Origin: Bacteroidota bacterium | GTDB taxonomy: Bacteria; Bacteroidota; Bacteroidia; Chitinophagales; Chitinophagaceae | Length of the DNA stretch: 7,011 bases | Direction of reading: 5' to 3' | Assembly (NCBI GenBank): GCA_023386395.1 | Contig: JAEWJV010000306.1 | Location: 1 to 7,011 of the forward strand | Notes under the pieces: generated by a model | What the model was told of the DNA's origin: nothing | The model's input: only the letters and a program-made list of their open reading frames with translations | The model's database searches: none | Part shown: positions 5,398 through 7,011 of the stretch, one piece after another | Layout of the letters: every line of letters begins with the position of its first letter | Position numbering within the stretch: the stretch's first letter is position 1 | Made by a program: the position numbers and the translations under genes

Positions 5398-7011
5398 ATG
5401 ATGAAATTGATTAAACCAGGACTAACCTGTTTTTTTCTGCTTGCCCTTTTCCATATTTCCTTAGCGCAAACCAGAACAATTACAGGTGCTGTTACAGACA
5501 GCAGCGGGAACCCGTTGGCGGGAGCAACCGTGACGGTAAAAAATTCAAAAGCCATTGCGCTTACCGATCTTCAGGGCGCATTCTCGTTAAAGCTGCCTTC
5601 AAATGCCCAAACATTAGTAGTGAGTTATGTGGGTATGATTGCAAGAGAAATTCCTATTGGCAATAACTCATCCTTTACTGTTACACTTCAATCCGCTGGC
5701 ACACAATTAGGCGATGTGGTGGTGGTGGGTTATGGCACCGCCAGGAAAGCCAATCTTACCACAGCACAAACTTCGGTATCGGCAACAGCCATTGAGAAAA
5801 CAGTAAATACCACTGTTGAACAGGCGCTGCAGGGCCGTGCGGCCGGTGTATATGTTACACAAAATTCGGGGCAGCCGGGTGGCGGGCTTTCGGTAAACAT
5901 CAGGGGTATAAGTACTTTAACTGGCACTACACAACCTTTATATGTAATTGACGGTGTGCAGCTACAATCCAGTGAAGATGTATCGTTTGGCAATGCAAGC
6001 TCTTCCAATACACTCGCCGGCTTAAACCCTTCTGATATAGATGACATACAAATACTGGAAGGCCCATCGGCCACAGCCATCTATGGTTCCCGTGGCACGA
6101 ATGGTGTAATAATAATAACAACAAAACGCGGGAAGGCAGGTGAATTTAAAATCAATTATGGCTACCAATATAATCTTCAAACCCCGCCCGATCATCTTTC
6201 TGTAATGAACCTGCAGCAATATGCAGGCATGGTTAAACAATATCATAACCTTGCAGGCGGAGAAACACCTGAGGAGTTTCTTGATTCTTCCTTATTAGGA
6301 AAGGGGACCGACTGGCAAGGGGAGTTATTTAATAATGCCGCCATGAACAAGCACCAGTTAAACCTGAGTGGCGGAAGCGGCAATACCACTTATTATCTCT
6401 CGGGCGAATATTTAAACCAGGACGGTGTGGCAGAAGGTTCCGGATTTAGAAGATATGGCGTTAGGTTAAACCTTGATAACAAGCCAAGGCCATGGTTGAC
6501 CATTGGTACAAATCTTAGTTTTAATCAAACGAATGAAAATCTTGTTACAACCAATTATGGCGACGCCGGCAGCCCGCTTATAGCAAATGCGTTGAGATTA
6601 ACCCCTCAGATACCAGTTACCAATTTTGATGGTTCCTGGGGTGGCAGCGACCCGGTTAACGGAGCCAACCAGTTTGCGCCCATTAACCCCATTGCCCTGG
6701 CTAATCTTATCACTAATAAAAATATGAAACGCCAGTTTTTGGGCGGCTTAAATATTGGTGTAACCATTTTGCCGGGCCTCGTGTTGAGAAGTTCTTTTAA
6801 CGGAAATATTGGCAACGGTCTTTCCACTTATTATACACCCACCTATAATATTGATCAGTGGCATGTAAATACAGTAGCCTCCTTAACTACCGGCACTTAT
6901 TCAAGCTGGTATTGGAACTGGAATGAACTGCTTGAATACAATAAGCAAATAGGCAAACACAATTTTGGTGTGATGGTAAGCCATGAAGCGCAGGAATCTA
7001 AATACCAGGCG
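5398..7011 (+). CDS. SusC/RagA-family TonB-dependent outer-membrane transporter, 3' truncated by window
   Basis: Outer-membrane beta-barrel receptor that imports glycan oligomers using TonB energy, normally with a SusD-type lipoprotein encoded just downstream (outside the window). The frame is open to the last base: 538 codons of an expected roughly 1000. Start is ATG 5398 or the adjacent in-frame ATG 5401. Signal peptide about residues 1-23, cleaved in SLA before QT. Residues about 26-104 form the carboxypeptidase-D-like beta domain (ITGAVTDSSGNPLAGATVTV, later VVSYVGM). GDVVVVGYGT (105-114) is the typical segment joining it to the plug. The plug (about 115-245) includes LQGRAAGVYVTQNSGQPGG, LYVIDGVQ and ILEGPSATAIYGSRGTNGVI, closing with ITTKRGK; barrel strands follow. 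No N-terminal secretin/STN domain is seen, so sigma/anti-sigma control is unlikely; AraC-type or other operator control fits the upstream sites. The imported glycan cannot be read from this sequence. Confidence 0.95.
   Translation, partial: MMKLIKPGLTCFFLLALFHISLAQTRTITGAVTDSSGNPLAGATVTVKNSKAIALTDLQGAFSLKLPSNAQTLVVSYVGMIAREIPIGNNSSFTVTLQSAGTQLGDVVVVGYGTARKANLTTAQTSVSATAIEKTVNTTVEQALQGRAAGVYVTQNSGQPGGGLSVNIRGISTLTGTTQPLYVIDGVQLQSSEDVSFGNASSSNTLAGLNPSDIDDIQILEGPSATAIYGSRGTNGVIIITTKRGKAGEFKINYGYQYNLQTPPDHLSVMNLQQYAGMVKQYHNLAGGETPEEFLDSSLLGKGTDWQGELFNNAAMNKHQLNLSGGSGNTTYYLSGEYLNQDGVAEGSGFRRYGVRLNLDNKPRPWLTIGTNLSFNQTNENLVTTNYGDAGSPLIANALRLTPQIPVTNFDGSWGGSDPVNGANQFAPINPIALANLITNKNMKRQFLGGLNIGVTILPGLVLRSSFNGNIGNGLSTYYTPTYNIDQWHVNTVASLTTGTYSSWYWNWNELLEYNKQIGKHNFGVMVSHEAQESKYQA

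Noticed and set aside
5730..6080. 116-codon open frame on the minus strand inside the SusC-type gene
   Set aside because: It is a shadow of the strongly conserved plug-domain coding sequence on the plus strand, with Cys/Ser/Val-rich low-complexity content and no family resemblance.

Overview
The window looks like a carbohydrate-utilisation locus of a Bacteroidota bacterium. A Chitinophagaceae-like member is my best guess from protein flavour and moderate AT-richness; this is not a proven placement. The lineage evidence is a SusC-type TonB-dependent receptor, a start region with a perfect Bacteroidota-type -7 promoter element (TAnnTTTG), AraC-type control with a cupin-like sensor, and start codons mostly lacking strong Shine-Dalgarno sequences.

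Layout, left to right. Bases 1-345 (+) are the 3' end of an L-rhamnose isomerase of the RhaI type. A 91-bp gap with strong inverted repeats follows. Bases 437-1891 (+) encode an FGGY-family carbohydrate kinase, most likely the L-rhamnulose kinase of the pathway. After a hairpin-rich 187-bp gap, bases 2079-4268 (+) encode a secreted protein of about 729 residues with the architecture of a clan GH-D-like (GH36-like) glycoside hydrolase, family not recognised. Convergent to it, bases 4322-5206 (-) encode an AraC-family regulator. A 191-bp divergent promoter region separates that gene from a SusC-family outer-membrane transporter gene (5398 to the window end, +), which is cut by the window edge.

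Inferred function: the SusC protein imports an oligosaccharide through the outer membrane, the secreted hydrolase trims glycans, and the isomerase and kinase funnel released L-rhamnose (or a related deoxysugar) towards a ketose-1-phosphate. The AraC protein probably senses a sugar and switches on the locus. The rhamnose assignment rests on the isomerase; the link to the SusC gene is contextual.

The most interesting non-coding signals are: an exact 14-bp direct repeat, GATAAAAAAGTATT, one copy near each of the two divergent promoters; a 17-bp palindrome overlapping the SusC -7 element; a LacI-operator-like core in the same region although the neighbouring regulator is AraC-type; and a palindromic repeat that appears to have been absorbed into the N-terminus of the kinase. 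No rRNA, tRNA, CRISPR array, insertion sequence or replication origin was seen.
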